64,000 bases of DNA. Source: Streblospio benedicti (lineage: Eukaryota > Annelida > Polychaeta > Spionida > Spionidae). Location of the stretch: positions 42,880,405 to 42,944,404 of the forward strand of contig CM032660.1 in the NCBI GenBank assembly GCA_019095985.1. Direction: 5' to 3'. The position numbers and the translations under genes were made by a program. Positions 1-12,066 of the stretch are shown piece by piece (within the stretch, counting starts at the first letter, position 1; each line of letters starts with the position of its first letter). Under the pieces are notes generated by a model. The model was not told the DNA's origin. It did no database searches and worked only from the letters and a program-made list of their open reading frames with translations.

Positions 1-1077
1 CCATATATTTCACCCCTGGGGCATACCATACTGAGTGGAGCGCTATTAAGGTCACGTGATGGTATTTAACCTATGTGCGGTGTCTAATCACGTGCACCTA
101 CTCTATAACATGAAAGAGTTCCCAGTTTGTGACTGAATATTAATTCTTTGAAGCCAATTCGTGCAATCGTTTTTACTGTAAATTACAGTACGTGGTGTTG
201 TGTATCCGATGCGAAATTTGTAGATTTTTCCTCCAAAATCGGTTCTATTTTTTCTGGTCAATTATAAATAGAGAGCACATGACACTTTAGTAAACAGAAT
301 CACATGGTAACGTTTACACACTGGCCCTTTAAAAAGTGTTTTTGTAAACAAGATGAATGGTGATGACTATGGAATAAGTGAGTGGCATTATCAAATAGAA
401 GTTAAATATTTGCTTTCTGTATATCCGCCTGTTATGTTATTAGGCAGGTGGCGTTCGAACGCTTTCAGGAGCTAAATGCGTGTCAATGCAGTAAGGGGTT
501 AATGTTAAGACAAGGTTTTCTTTTCGGGTTGCATACAGAAATAGCAGCTACCTTTTTAAATTACATGCATTTGTGTGGGTGGTTCTTAGTTGCCTAATGT
601 ACATGTCTACATGTATGTCCCTTGGTGGGGTAGTGGCATTGCGGTCGGGAGTTTTTCCCCGCTTGCTGTAATGTGCTATTAGTAGTATGATTAATGTTTA
701 TGGTAATATTGGTTTACATGTTTAGAATTTACGCTTTGTTTACATTTAATCAAGATAGCCATAGTTTGTTTTGGCATAATAAACGTGTCCTATTAAAATA
801 CCATACAAAGTGTGTTGTTATATTATTTAAATGTTAATATCACAATCCAGCAACGAACTTCCGGACCTACCCAAATTTATAACACACGTGTCACATACAA
901 ACGCTGTTGTTGTTGATATAGAAATAAAATAAGCCCCTAACTATAGACACACAATGGGGGCAATGGCATCTTATGTAGACTGGCTTTTTACTCTAGTATA
1001 TGTACATCTATCCCTTCACACAATTGAGATAACCTGGGATAGTAATCTGTCATCATAATTTTAAGATCGCCACAATA
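1..1077. other. No gene seen (left edge)
   Basis: AT-rich non-coding DNA. No long open frame, no splice-bounded exon and no RNA gene was recognised. An AATAAA-like element near 777 could belong to a gene lying off the left edge, but nothing supports this. Confidence 0.4.
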
Positions 1078-2150
1078 ATGTTGGTTTTGAGCAATATAAA
1101 TGGAACACTTTTTCACGTTATTTACTATTTATGTAAGAAAGCCAAGTCATGTGTCAAAGTAAAAGGTGGAAAATCACAGTTCTTTCATTGCATGACTGGT
1201 TTACAGCAAGGCAAAAACCTGTCAGTGTTATTATTTGTTTTGTACCTCAGTGACCTAAGTTCAAAACTAAGTATGGAATACCAAGGTCTGTCAGTGATGA
1301 CAACTTTGTCGGAAATCTCTCGTAGGATGAAGAAATTTACACATGCTTAATCTACATATATTAATGTATGCGGATGATACAGTTGTATAACTTATATGGG
1401 CAAACGTGAAAAGGAATTGCAGAAGGCTATTAACTGCATGTGTGAATACTGTGATAGTTATAAGTTACAAATCAACACTACCAAATCGAGAAGAACGTTG
1501 TTTTCTAAGGATGAAATAAGGAGAAAAAAACAAGTGTTTTGGGGTATTTTTTTGGTAATAATAACTAAATATAGTTGATCTGAGTACTTGGGTTTTTACT
1601 ATAACGGTACCTTTAAGTTGTATCTATTCTTCTGTATGGTAGTAAGTCTAGAGCTACTCTTAATATTGATTTAGTAGAAAAACTCCATTTGAATTTTCGT
1701 AAAATGTTAGAAAATGTAAAGCAAAGAACTCCAAATATTAAGGTATTAGGTCACCGTATAGGGGAACTTGGAAGTAATCCACTGATGACTATCATTACAA
1801 ATAGAATAATATATGTGTGGTTGAAAATATCTCTCATATTTCTCTGAATGTTTGTAAATGTATACTTCAGAAATCATTATATGATTACTTAATACAGAGT
1901 ATTGTTGGTGATATGCATGTGCATTAGGTATCATCTCCCTATTTTTTAAATATGTTTTGTAAAAATGTTAATTATTCGTAGTTATTTTTTTGCTATTTGT
2001 CTCACTTTATTTGTTGGTTCCACTGTATAGAATGTTGTTTCACAGTTATTGTGTGTGCTGTTACCTTTAAAGGGTTGTTTTAAACAATAATGTAACTTGA
2101 AACTTGTATCATAAGCTGTTTTGTGCAGGGCGTATGCCCGGAGGAAACCA
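1078..2150 (+). mobile_element. Decayed non-LTR retrotransposon (LINE) reverse-transcriptase fragment
   Basis: Three broken reading frames together look like the second half of a LINE ORF2. Frame 1 (1078-1350) has a GLQQGKNLSVLLF-like RT block followed by LYLSDL. Next comes an MYADDTVV active-site block (about 1366-1388). Then 1396-1578 holds the ELQKAINCMCEYCDSYKLQINTTKS-like region, described here only by its key residues ELQKA, YCD and LQIN. Stops and frameshifts separate the blocks, so it is a dead, 5'-truncated copy. From about 1680 to 1830 another degraded frame resembles the C-terminal part of such an ORF. The AT-rich stretch to about 2150 is probably its 3' tail. CR1/Jockey-group affinity is inferred from the motif style only. 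Confidence 0.7.
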
Positions 2151-2432
2151 ACACCAAACAACCATTATTCTGTTTTTTTAATCAAATGAATAAAAACATA
2201 TTCAACAGATATGTAAGATACAAATACATTTATTGCATTATTCGACTTTTTAGACAGAAGATTTGTTCCTAGTATTACAAATTAAGCTAAGAAACAACAA
2301 AATTCAAACAATTAACACTGTTGATAAAAACAATGAATGCAATCTTTTTAAGGTACATTTTGAATCTACTTTGTCGTGCATCAATGCACATGAAGCATTC
2401 TGGTGATATCAATCAACACCTAATCATGACCC

Positions 2433-2935
2433 TCAATCATGAATCTTTTGTACACTAACCAGCACCTGGACTTGCATCTTTTGCTCCTTGACATACGGGT
2501 TCTCATCGCTGATTTCAGCAGTGCACCAATGTTTTAGTTCTTCCCAGCTGAAAAAGGTTTCACCCCACACGTGTTTGTTTTGGTGTTTATCAAATTCTTC
2601 TCGCAAAACACACCTCGATTCCCACTGGCCGCTATGGTGGTTCATGAATTGAAAATCCATTGTCGCGTTATACTTCGCGCGTTTCATCTTCATGCATCGG
2701 ATGCCCAAGAAAAACACCATTCTTGGTGTAGGAGGTGTCCACTCCGCATTAGCTTCCTCTGTACTGGGCTTGTACAAATTGTGGACAAGCTGGAATTTAG
2801 CACCTTTTATTGGAAATGGACCAAAACTGAAATAATCAGACGTATTGCCGTATTCGATTTGTTTTTTTACATCAATGGTTTTACTAAGTGTATGTGACGT
2901 CCTCAATGCCATGGTTGGAAGTGGCGGCACAACTG
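2433..2935 (-). CDS. Small MATH/TRAF-like domain protein, copy 1 (terminal exon)
   Basis: A 165-residue frame begins MPPLPTM and ends VQKIHD before a stop at the low-coordinate end. Just 5' of the start, the minus strand reads TTATTTTACAG, a good splice acceptor, so this is probably the last exon of a gene with an upstream, perhaps untranslated, exon. The second half has NATMDFQFMNH, then a V-WG-TFFSWEEL stretch, then NPYVKEQKMQVQV. This order (beta-strand ending in N-H, WG-F, W-E-L, Y-x-x-D/E-x-x-x-V-x-V) is that of a MATH domain, the ligand-binding fold of TRAFs, meprins and some E3 adaptors. Similarity is remote and the fold call is inference. No RING, BTB or protease domain is attached. 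A paralogue lies at 7589-8173, about 5.2 kb away in the same orientation. Confidence 0.55.
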
Positions 2936-4284
2936 TAAAATAAGAACATAAAGCAATTGGTGTAGTTTATGATAAGCCAGGTGTATTTATGTTATGTGTT
3001 TATTTAACACGTACGTGTGCACAGACGAAACACGACGTAGAATCACATAGAATCATTTATTCCCACAGTGGCTCTTTTATATTTTTGAACACCTCATTCA
3101 CCCGGCTCTTATTAAAACTGACGGTATTACAAGGCCGATGCTTATCAAAGAGAACACCGACGGCAAGTTGAGTAATGTTTTTCTAACCACAATGCCGTAC
3201 TTTGATTGTAGCATTGTTATTCCTGATCAGATTTTGCACCCCAGACTGTGCAATTATTCAACACAATGCCAAAGATAAAATCCATAGACAGATGCATACA
3301 TGTATTTTATGTTAAAGGGTGTCTATTGCTCTAAATGGTTAGGTTTAGTACCCCCAAAAAATGATGTCTCATGAACGGTCTGAACAAATGGCGACCTTAC
3401 GTTGTCATTGATGTCAAGTGGTGATGAAGAAACATGTTGTCTTTCTTTCGAGTATTTCTAATTCTTATTTGACTGCATTTTTGTTAGTTCTTGTTGTTGG
3501 TTTTTCTGTTTCTGCTGTCTTATATCCGAAAAATAATAAAGTCCTATTTTAAATTTAAATTTATTTGTACATGTTTCATATGTACGTATAATCATCTTCA
3601 GTGCCCTTCTCAACTTATACAAATATGTCATTTACCTTGTACAAGTTTTGAAATATAAATTGTTCAACTGTTCTACTGTCCGATTGACACCAATATGACG
3701 CACATTTGAAGAACGCATGCAAATGTCCCGTTTAGAAGTGCCACTGCACTAGATTACACAGGATGTTTGGCGAGCAAAATGGCTTTTTTGCCGGTTGTTG
3801 ATTTTATATTTCGTGGCTGGCTGGGAAGGGAGTGTTCATAAAATATTGGGGGGGGGGGTCGGTAGAATCGGGGCGAGGACATGAAAAGTCTCACATATAG
3901 TTTAGAACACGCCCACTTTTTGAATTCATCTAAGTGTTTGTTCACATTTACACTACAAACTACACACTACAATGTACATGTTACACGATAGTACAGAGGT
4001 ATTTCAATGCGAGTATTCACATTTAAGTAGACACTTTATAGCGTCAAATGGTGGCGTGCTTTTCTTTTGTTAAAAAAATCTCTAGCTTCCGCTAATGCTC
4101 TCTTTCTTGTTGCTTCGCCTCACTGCTCCTGCAGTTTACACTCTGGCAAGTATGCAGGTCTGGCTTAAATATGCTTTGAGAGCTTATATGCTCTTCGTTT
4201 ATACCAGTTCCAACCTTATTACCTGAGGCTGCACTGATGAGTCATAATAGTCATAATAGGACAAAACAATACTGTCTGCAGATA

Positions 4285-4406
<122 letters not shown>

Positions 4407-4730
4407 CTTACAGAATAAAAACACACTGTGCGATTCTGAGAATACATATGCGTGGTACGATAAAATTTGGATTTTCTAATTTTAGCCTAGCTTTATTAAC
4501 GAGTCCTTGCAGTGTTTTATGGGTGATTAAAAAATGTTTTATGATAAAGTATTCTTCCTGCAGTGTTTTTATTCTGATGATTGAGTTTAGTTGTAAAACT
4601 TAAACTTATGAAAACAATATTGAAAAATAAAATGCTGCCATAAAAACACCTTGTAATGTTATGCCTCTGGCTACTAGCTCCAATAAGTTGAGCACTCCTA
4701 TTAACTGCAGTTGGGGGAGTATATATAGGC

Positions 4731-4731
4731 A

Positions 4732-4781
<50 letters not shown>

Positions 4782-4908
4782 CAGAGTATATATATATATA
4801 TATATAGAGAGAGTAGTAGTATATATATATATATATATATATAGCAGCAGTATATATATATATATATGTTGCTAAGAGCAGCATATATATGCGCACGCAC
4901 ACAGCACG

Positions 4909-4969
<61 letters not shown>

Positions 4970-4998
4970 AAATAACACACACACACACACACACACAC
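4731..4998. repeat. Compound (TA)n / (CA)n microsatellite
   Basis: Several TA blocks separated by short GCAG- or GAGAG-type spacers are followed by two long CA blocks split by a short AATAAATA interruption. The compound structure suggests repeated slippage and unequal exchange. The spacer word AGCAG recurs between TA blocks. Confidence 0.92.
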
Positions 4999-6676
4999 CA
5001 GTATTTTATGAACAGTCCCTTAAAGTAAAAGCAAGTTCACATATCTATACCAAATATGAACGATACCTTATAAATTGTTCGAATAGTTTGAAGTCACTTT
5101 CATGCAAATTAAACTCTGTCAACTCCTATCTCTATATTTTCAATGTATAACGGTGAATACAACACCTCCAACAAAAAGCTGGTACGAAACATTAATTCAG
5201 TTGCTCGGTGTGCATAAAAAAGCAACATAATAGAAAGATTGGTTGATGATTTTCAATATTTGTTTCAAAAAGTGTGTTGTTCTCTTATTGTTCATAGAAT
5301 AATAAACATTCATGTGTGAAAATTATTATCTATCCCATAATTGTAAGATTGCAGTGTCTACATTTTTTGCCCCCTAAGGTTTGGCAGTGTCCACAACATG
5401 CCTTTATATAAGAAAACCATTGATGATAAAAAATCATTTTAAGCCTGTTTTCCTTCATTGTTTATAACGTTAGTATGATGGATAAACATTAGAAAGTTGT
5501 GGAATTAAGTTATGTTCCCCTTATAATCTTTCATGTTCGCTACGATTTATTGTAAGTTTTACATATTAGGAAAAATAAAAAACTTATCTCACATACCTCA
5601 CGAATAGTGATAGATATAGTTTATCTCCAAAGATGATTTTGTGAAATTGCACTTGCCATAAAGATTAGGCCTATTAGTATACCTGTCCAGGTCCGTTTTA
5701 GAAATTCACGCAGGAATGCCATGGGTATTTAACCTTTTCAAATTTGCTAAACATTTCTAATGTGACGTCACACTTTTGCGTGCCACATCGTACTATAAAT
5801 ACTACATGGTGAGTCAATGTCATTTTCCCACTGCTCATTTCTACAGAACAAAAAAATGTCCTCATGGTTCCCTGAAAGTCAAGAAACACGGGCCAAAGCA
5901 TTAGTCACTGTTAAATGTGTTAAATTGGCCGGCACCCGACAAACCAGCATGATGTGTGTTTTCCAGTCGCCAAGCTGCTACCGGTTAAAAATATAAGTTG
6001 ACTACATAAAAGTAAAGGATCTAGTCCTAATCATAATGGCGATTGCACGTGTTTGTGTGAAAGCAAACGGTAATAAGTGCACCATGTGGAATTTTAAACA
6101 TTAGGTTTCTTCAAGGTCATGGGAGGCTCTATCGCATTTGTAAAGCATAAGCACTCCGACAGGGGCACATGCAATTTTTGCATCAAGCAAAATCATGCCT
6201 GGCGTAATTTGAAGCAGCGTGGAATATGTTTAAAAATTAACACTCTGAGTGCGCGTCCTATGACACGCGGAGAGTCCTCATTTTTACTTTACACTCTTGA
6301 AGTATTCGACTTTTCCACAAATTGATTTAAACGTCATCCACAAAGTGTTATCAAACGATTTTTATAAGTTGTGCCTGAGCAGCCATGAGCCATGAACAGT
6401 ACCTCACTGGTGGGGCATAGAACCTTTCATCTCTCGCCTGTGGCTGATGTTTATGTGCATTTCATGTCCTGAATATTTAAACAAAAAGATCATCACAAGA
6501 TAGTTTGGGTGTAATTGACTGGCAACAGCGCAACTGTAACTGTTGGCACATAGGCTTATGAGAGCCAATGTTACCAGAATGTACAAGTGCTAGGCCCCAA
6601 ACTAGTTTGCCGTGAATTTCTTAGTTTGGGCTCCATTTAGCATTGAAAACAATAGAAGGCTAAAACCCTAACCCCC

Positions 6677-6701
6677 CCACACACACACACACACACACAC
6701 A
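6677..6701. repeat. (CA)n microsatellite after a C-run
   Basis: A short CA repeat directly after a run of C. The same junction occurs at about 10996-11019 in the second copy of the segmental duplication, so it predates the duplication. Confidence 0.8.
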
Positions 6702-7094
6702 ATACCACAAAAAATATTGGGACCTGTCAAAGTCGGGTCCCTGGCTGCACCTCTCAGCCTTATAACGTTTAAGTTGATGTGCCAAATGTAGATGGCGAAA
6801 CACAACTTTCATCAAAGTGTGGGATCGTTCACAAATGCAGACGTCACCCGGTGCAGCAGGGGGGTAGCAAAATATGTGACAAAAGTTGACAGGAGGGGGA
6901 GGTAGTACTTGGGTGGATCTCACCTTTGAAAAAGAAAGTTGTAGGTTTTTTCATAGTATTTAGTGAACTGGAAAATCAAATCATCTCCTTCTTTGATTCT
7001 GTCAAACTTGCTGTAAATTCCCTTTGCGTACGATCAAACAGTCATCTGTTGTTGCGCTCTTATCAAACGACACCACAAACTAAAAATCATTTTT

Positions 7095-7711
7095 AAGTTT
7101 TTGACATCATAGGCTGACTTGAAGAAGATAATCTACAAAATAGACAAAGTAAAACTAACGAAACACTTCCTTACAATTCGCAATACATGTATTTATCAAT
7201 AAATTAACCAAATACCTAATCATAGCCCATTACTGTATTTCATTAATCATGTAAAATTACACAAATAACTAAATATATATGTATATATATATTTCACTTT
7301 TACATGTAAAACATACCGGATATCCAAGACCTGCCATTACAGAACTTGAAATGTGAAATAACTTAAATCTAATACTCAAAATATCAAACATAAATCAAAT
7401 ACGACACATTGCTGCCCAAACTTAATATTGCCTAGCCATTTAAACAACACTTGAAAGAAATCCCCTAATGAAATATATCATTTGTTTGTGAAAATGAAAT
7501 AAAGATGATGACAAATGATTGTCCCGTTATGCTGTGTATACTCTGTGATATGACTTTAGTACTATTTATGTGCTGCATTTTTATGCTTTCATGTTCTATT
7601 GGATTTATAACGATGACGACGACAACGACGATTATGACTACGACGATGACAACATCGACGACAACGACGAAAACCACAACGACCACACTTAACCTTTCGT
7701 ACTTCAATCTT
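7095..7711. other. Unique spacer between duplicated blocks
   Basis: AT-rich DNA with no partner in either copy except at its edges. It ends in the trinucleotide microsatellite that codes for the tail of the second MATH-like gene. Confidence 0.5.
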
Positions 7712-8178
7712 CACCTGGACTGGCATCTTTTGATCCTTGACATACGGGTTCTCATCGCTGATTTCAGCAGTGCACCAATCGTTTAGTTCTTCCCAGCTGA
7801 AAAAGGTTTCACCCCACACATATTGTTCTTGGTGTTTATCAAATTCTTTGTCTTTCAAGACATACTTCGATTCCCACTGGCCGCTAAGGTGGTTCATGAA
7901 TTGAAAATCCATTGTCGCGATATACTTCCTACAACGTCCTATCTTCATGAATCGGATGCCGATGAACAGCACCATTCTTGGCCGACTTGACCATTCACCA
8001 ACTTCGTCTTCGTTTGGCTTTTCCAACCTATAAAACCGCCTAAACTTAGTATCTGATATAGGTTCTGGACGAAAACGAAAACATTTCCTATTGCCTGCTC
8101 TGAGTAGTTTCTTTACATCAATGATTCCAATTGTAGCAAACTTCCCCGATGACATGGTTGGAAGTGGCGGCACAACTG
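7589..8178 (-). CDS. Small MATH/TRAF-like domain protein, copy 2, with microsatellite-encoded tail
   Basis: Paralogue of 2433-2935. The 194-residue frame again starts MPPLPTM behind the same TTATTTTACAG splice acceptor and keeps the ATMDFQFMNH, V-WG-TFFSWEEL and NPYVKDQKMPVQV blocks of a MATH-like fold. The N-terminal third has diverged most. After the shared C-terminus (VRKV) the frame does not stop but runs into a GAC/CGA-type trinucleotide repeat, read here as about 33 residues rich in Arg, Cys and His (KCGRCGF at its start, KSNRT at its end). Copy 1 stops at the matching point. The tail is probably a recent by-product of repeat growth over the original stop. Whether the protein is made is unknown; the persistence of both frames argues for coding function. 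Confidence 0.55.
7609..7688. repeat. Trinucleotide (ACG/GAC-type) microsatellite
   Basis: Imperfect trinucleotide repeat lying wholly inside the 3' end of the second MATH-like frame. Its unit length is three, so growth keeps the frame open. Confidence 0.85.
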
Positions 8179-11100
8179 TAAAATAAGAACATTAAGCAAT
8201 TCCTGTAGTTTATGATAGTGTATTTATGTTATGTGTTTATTTAACACGTGCGTGCAGACGAAACACGACGTAGAATCACATAGAATCATATATACCCACA
8301 GTGGCTCTTTTATAGTTTTGAACACCTCATTCACCGGGCTCTTATTAAAACTGACGGTATCACAATGCCGGCGCTTATCAAAGAGAACACCAACGGCATG
8401 TTGAGTAAATGTTTTTTTCTGACAACAATGTCGTACTCTGGTTGTAGCATTGTTATTCCTGATCAGATTTTGCACCCCAGACTGTGCAATTATTCAACAC
8501 AATGCCAAAGACAAAATCCATAGACAGCTGCATACATGTATCTTATGTTAAAGCCTGTCTATTGCTTTAAATGGTTAGGTTTAGTACCCCCAAAATGATG
8601 TCTCATGAACGGTCTGAACAAATGGCGACCTTACGTTGTCATTGATGTCAAGTGGTGATTAAAAAACATGTTGTCTTTCTTTCGAGTATTTCTAATTCTT
8701 ATTTGACTGCAATATTTATTATCTAAAAAGCACCATATGTCATATTCAAGAAAAACGTTACTTATTATACTTTTCTGTAAACTAAATGTCTTCTTCATAT
8801 GTATGTATAATGTATTATATGCATATGTATTATCAACTAATAGTGTACGTTGTATATAGTCATCAAATGTAAATCTTCGATACGTATATATGCATATAAT
8901 TCATATGTATTCCCACATATGTCATTTACCTTAGTACAAGCTCTTGAAATTAAATAAATTGTTCAACTGTTCTACTGTCCGATTGACACCAATATGACGC
9001 ACATTTGAAGAACGCATGCAAATGTCCTGTTTATAAGAGCCACTGCACTAGATTACACAGGATGTTTGGCGAGCAAATGGCTTTTAATTGCACAAGGTTG
9101 TTGATTTTATATTTCGTGGAGCTGGCTGGGAAGGGAGTGTTCATAAAATATTGGGGGGGGGTAAAATCGGTAGAATCACAACCCCACTTTTAATTATCAG
9201 GACATGAAAAGTCTCACATACGAATGTACATATTATACGATTTATTTCAAGTAGACACTTTATATATGTCAAATTACAATTATGTATGGCATATGATATA
9301 ATTACTTCAAGGGGAGAGACGCGAAATAATTCATTCTTCAAGGACAGTACAGATATATATGCGTAAAATTTCAACCATATATAAGTTCTGAGAAGTGCCG
9401 ACATCCCCACCCCACCCCCCCCCACACACCAGTATTTTATGAACAGTCCCTAAAGGAAAGAAGCAAGTTCACATATCTATACCAAATATGAACGATCTTT
9501 ATATTTGTCTGAATAGCCAGTCACTTTAAACTGTCAAGTCCTATCTCAAACAATAACGTTAAAAGCTGGGTACGAAACATTAATCAATTGCTCGTGGTGT
9601 GCATAAAATAACATAATAGTTGTTGTTTTATTGTTCATAGAATAATAAACATTCACGTGTGAAATTTATTATCTATCCCATAAGCTTGCAAAGATTAAGT
9701 CTACATTTGTCCTTGCGGTGTGATGTTCACAACATGCCTTATATAAGAAAAACCATTGATGATAAAAACAAAATCATTTAAAAGCCTGTTTTCCTTCATT
9801 GTTTATAACGTTAGTATGATGGATTAACATTAGAAAGTTGAAATTGGTTATTGTTCCCTTATAATCTTTCATGTTCGCCTAAATGATTTATTAAAGTTTT
9901 ACATATAGGAAAAATAAAACTTATCTCACATACCTCACGAATAGTGATAGAAATAGTTTATCTCCAAAGATGACTTGTGAAATTGTGACTTTGTCCAGGT
10001 CCGTTTTAGGCCCACGCAGGAATTATGCTGTATTTAACCTTTTTTCAAATTTTGCTAAACAGACGGGATTTCTAATATGACGTCACCTATGTACACATCG
10101 CACTATAATACTACATGGTAGGTGAGTCACTATCATTATCCCACTGCTAATTTCACAGAACAAAATGTCCTTATATCCTGTCCGGAAACACGGCCAAAGC
10201 ATAATGTTAAATGTGTTAAATTGGCCGGCACTGACAAACCAGCATGATGTTTGTTTTCCAATCGCTGCTGCTACCGGTTAAAGACATCGTGGGGGCTGGT
10301 GCATTGTTGGAGGTGGCAGTAAGTTGACTACATAAAAGTAAAGGATCTAGTCCTAATCATAATGGCGATCGCACGTGTTTTTGTGTGAAAGCAAACGTAC
10401 TAAGAGCACCATGTGGATTTTAAAACATTAGGTTTTCTTGCCAGGGCAGGCTCTATCGCATTTGTAAAGTATAAATTCCGACAGGACATGCGATTTTGCA
10501 TCAAGCAAAATCATTTTGGCGTAATTTTGAAGCAGTTGAATATGTTTAAAATTAACACTTCTGAGTGCGTCCTATGACATGTGGAGGTTCATTTTTACTT
10601 ACACTTCTGTAGGCTATCTGGACTTTTCACGACAAGTTGATTTAAACGTCATCCACAAGCAAGGTTATCAAATGATTTTTATAAGTTGTGCCCATAGCCA
10701 TGAGCTACCATTAATATGTACTCACTGGTGGGGCATAGAACCTTCATCTCTGCCTGCGGTGTGGCTGCTGTTTATGTGCATTTCAAGTGTCCTGAATATT
10801 TAACAAAATACCATCACAGATAGTTTGGGTGTAATTGACTGGCAACAGCGCAACTGTAACTGTTGCCACATAGGCTATCACAGAATGATTGTAACGGTAA
10901 CAGAATGTACACAAAGTGCTAGGCCCCAACTAGTTGCTGCATTTCTAGTTTGCGGTCTACTTAGCATTGAAAACAATAGGCATTAAAACCCTAACCCCCC
11001 CCACACACACACACACACCAAAAAAATATTGGGACCTGTCAAAAGTCGGGTCCCTGGCTGCACCTCTCAGCCTATAATGTTTAAGTTGATGTGCCAAATG

Positions 11101-11374
11101 TATGATGTATGAAACACACCATCAGTGTGGGATCGTTCACAAATGACGTCACCCGACAGGGGGGTAGCTAAAGATGACAAAAGTTGACAGGAGGGGGCGG
11201 GGTAGTACTTGGGTGATCTCACCTTTTGAAAAGAAAGTTGTAGGTTTTTTCATAGTATTTGGTGAACTGAACATCAAATCATCTCCCTTCTTTGATTCGA
11301 CCAACTTGCGTGTAATTCCCTTGTCAAACAGTCATCTGTTGCTGCGCTCTTATCAAACGTATTCACAAACTAAA
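7712..11374. repeat. Tandem segmental duplication, copy 2
   Basis: Partner of 2459-7094 in direct orientation. It differs by many short insertions and deletions as well as substitutions. It lacks the long TA and CA tracts of copy 1 and has its own AT-rich stretch at about 8710-8930. The MATH-like exon at 7589-8178 is its only supported coding region. Confidence 0.85.
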
Positions 11375-11837
11375 ATCATTTGGAACTATTTTCAAAGTCT
11401 AAAATATTATAGAAATGGTAGTGATTTAGCAGGTCAAAATTGAACTACACAGAGCAAAACCTGAGGTGATCAATAGACGTGTTGGAATTAATTTATTTTT
11501 CCTTTGAATACAAACATTTGGATAGAAGAATGTGGAAAGGAATGGCTATAGCCATTACATCATGATAGACTAAAGAAAACTGACAGAACTAAACATGTAT
11601 TTAATGGATTAATTTATTTTTCCTACCCTCCCTGAATATTTGAAAGAACCAAACATTTGTGAATAGAAGAATGTAGAAAGGAACAGAAAGGAACAGATTC
11701 GGCATATATACAACAGTAAAAAGGGGAGGAAACTACATTTTTGTAAGTTCTCACTATTGATGAGCAAGATTGAAAACGCATTGGAATAATCCATCCACAA
11801 ATAACATTTTTCTACGTTGTATATATTGTAACATTAC
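11375..11837. other. No gene seen
   Basis: AT-rich DNA with a short internal direct repeat (the word AGAAGAATGT-G-AAAGGAA at about 11525 and again near 11664). No exon recognised. Confidence 0.4.
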
Positions 11838-11978
11838 AGGAGTCTTTCCCCAAGTCCATAGGACAATACCACAAAGCCAGTTTCAGGGACTAGAACCATG
11901 GACCACTACCACTGTGGCACCCATTCACCAAGCACGTAAGGCATTAGACCACTCGGCCATCATGAGAGCTCAGTTGCC
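11838..11978 (-). mobile_element. tRNA-derived SINE
   Basis: On the minus strand there is an A-box-like TGGCCGAGTGGTCTAATGCC (11940-11959) and, downstream, a B-box-like GGTTCTAGTCC (11887-11897), followed by a non-tRNA tail. The A box is of Ser/Leu tRNA type. The spacing and lack of a cloverleaf acceptor stem point to a SINE head, not a working tRNA gene. Confidence 0.6.
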
Positions 11979-12004
11979 TTATAAGGACGTTTGCCTGTAG
12001 AAGA

Positions 12005-12066
12005 ACAAACGTTCAAATCCCAGCGGAGGCTATATGATTTAGTTCTATATTGACTTGGAGAAAAAT
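12005..12066 (+). mobile_element. 3' part of a tRNA-derived SINE
   Basis: A B-box-like GTTCAAATCCC is followed by CTATATGATTTAG and TTGACTTGGAG. The same tail (CTATGTGATATAGTCC then TGACTTGGAG) follows the B box of the copies near 61.6 kb, and a shorter version occurs at 36.2 kb, so these belong to one SINE family. Confidence 0.55.

Noticed and set aside
3540-3620. Minus-strand CTGAAGATG...GAAACATGT...AATAAA resembling a retroelement tail with a degenerate hammerhead
   Set aside because: The core departs from the hammerhead consensus (CTGAAGA) and no stems can be drawn with confidence.
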